A stretch of 6,322 bases of DNA from an uncultured Chryseolinea sp. (GTDB lineage Bacteria; Bacteroidota; Bacteroidia; Cytophagales; Cyclobacteriaceae). The notes beneath the pieces are model-generated. The model was not told where the DNA came from, did not search any database, and saw nothing but the letters and a program-made list of their open reading frames with translations. The stretch is from contig CAMLER010000314.1 in NCBI GenBank assembly GCA_946478915.1, forward strand, positions 1 through 6,322. The letters run 5' to 3'. A program made the position numbers and the translations under genes. Positions 5,888 through 6,322 of the stretch are shown piece by piece; positions within the stretch are counted from its first letter, which is position 1, and every line of letters starts with the position of its first letter.

Positions 5888-6322
5888 CTAGTGTACCATG
5901 AGCTTTACAAACTCATCCTTGCCGTTATAGTGGACTTTCACCATGTAAAGGCCAGGTGATAATTTTTGTTTAAGCTCAATTGAATATTCTTGCAAGTCAT
6001 TGCTGCTTGAATATGACGTCTCGATAATTCGGCCTTGCTGATTTAATACGGCAATATGACTTAAGTTAAATTTTCTATTGCCAAAGGCAATTTTAATTTG
6101 ATTCCCTTCATTGGGATTCGGAAATATGGCTAGTTGTTTTTTTGTGTCTTCGATGAACATGTATTTGGTATCCGAGTAGGTGCTCGTGCCGTCGAAGTCC
6201 GTTTGTTTAAGCCGGTAATAGGATACCCCTTCATAGGGGGACTGATCAATCATTGAGTACGAATGGGGAATCTTTGAAGTACCTGCACCAGGTTTTCTTC
6301 CGACTTCTTCAAATACAAGATC
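5888..6322 (-). CDS. C-terminal part of a T9SS-secreted protein (Por secretion-tail sorting domain), 5' end outside window
   Basis: The reading frame is open to the window edge, so about 144 C-terminal residues are visible and the true start lies beyond position 6322. The internal ATG at 6253 is not the start, because the 23 codons before it read as a normal continuation (DLVFEEVG... then HSYSMIDQSP). The visible part begins with the conserved segment that precedes many type IX sorting tails, including YYRLKQTDFDG. It continues with FPNPNEG, the hallmark start of the type A sorting domain, and ends in a beta-rich LSPGLYMVKV...FVKLMVH tail. In Bacteroidota this tail sends the protein through the outer membrane by the type IX system, where it is usually cleaved off as cargo is anchored or released. 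The cargo's own function cannot be read because the N-terminal domains are missing. The TAG stop lies 95 nt upstream of the D-aminoacylase-like gene. The sorting domain is well supported; nothing can be said about substrate. Confidence 0.93.
   Translation of the reverse strand, partial: DLVFEEVGRKPGAGTSKIPHSYSMIDQSPYEGVSYYRLKQTDFDGTSTYSDTKYMFIEDTKKQLAIFPNPNEGNQIKIAFGNRKFNLSHIAVLNQQGRIIETSYSSSNDLQEYSIELKQKLSPGLYMVKVHYNGKDEFVKLMVH

Overview
The window looks like chromosomal DNA from a member of the Bacteroidota, probably of Cytophagales type. The evidence is a type IX secretion (T9SS) C-terminal sorting domain, a TPR/PD40/OmpA protein with the domain order of PorE, signal peptides ending in the lineage-typical '-AQ', starts mostly without Shine-Dalgarno sites, and short low-complexity heptamer tracts behind stop codons. 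The assignment to order is inference.

All five genes lie on the minus strand. In transcription order (right to left) they are: (1) 6322-5888, the C-terminal end of a secreted T9SS cargo protein, cut by the window edge; (2) 5792-4152, a lipoprotein of the D-aminoacylase branch of the amidohydrolases with a strongly altered metal site; (3) 4039-2054, a periplasmic/outer-membrane TPR - beta-propeller - CRD - OmpA protein; (4) 1823-930, an arginase-superfamily protein with non-classical metal and guanidinium residues; (5) 886-142, a subclass B1 metallo-beta-lactamase gene broken by a single extra base at about 280. Gaps are 95, 112, 230 and 43 nt. Only genes 4 and 5 are close enough to suggest one transcript.

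Noncoding structure is concentrated in three places. The 230-nt gap after gene 3 holds seven GTTATCN heptamers and two diverged hairpin units, starting at the stop codon itself. A degenerate AACCTCA/AACCTTTA tract follows gene 5, again starting at the stop codon. The arginase-family gene has a 9-nt perfect Shine-Dalgarno sequence, unusual for this phylum, and an 11-bp perfect hairpin inside codons 18-28. Positions 1-87, beyond the tract and hairpin that follow gene 5, show nothing I can support.

The genes do not form an obvious pathway. Four of the five products are predicted to be exported and one is cytosolic. I see no mobile element, tRNA, rRNA, CRISPR array or defence cassette. The items most worth a second look are the frameshifted beta-lactamase, the two enzymes with rewired active sites, and the strong Shine-Dalgarno/hairpin pair. 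I do not see convincing evidence of a new multi-gene system.
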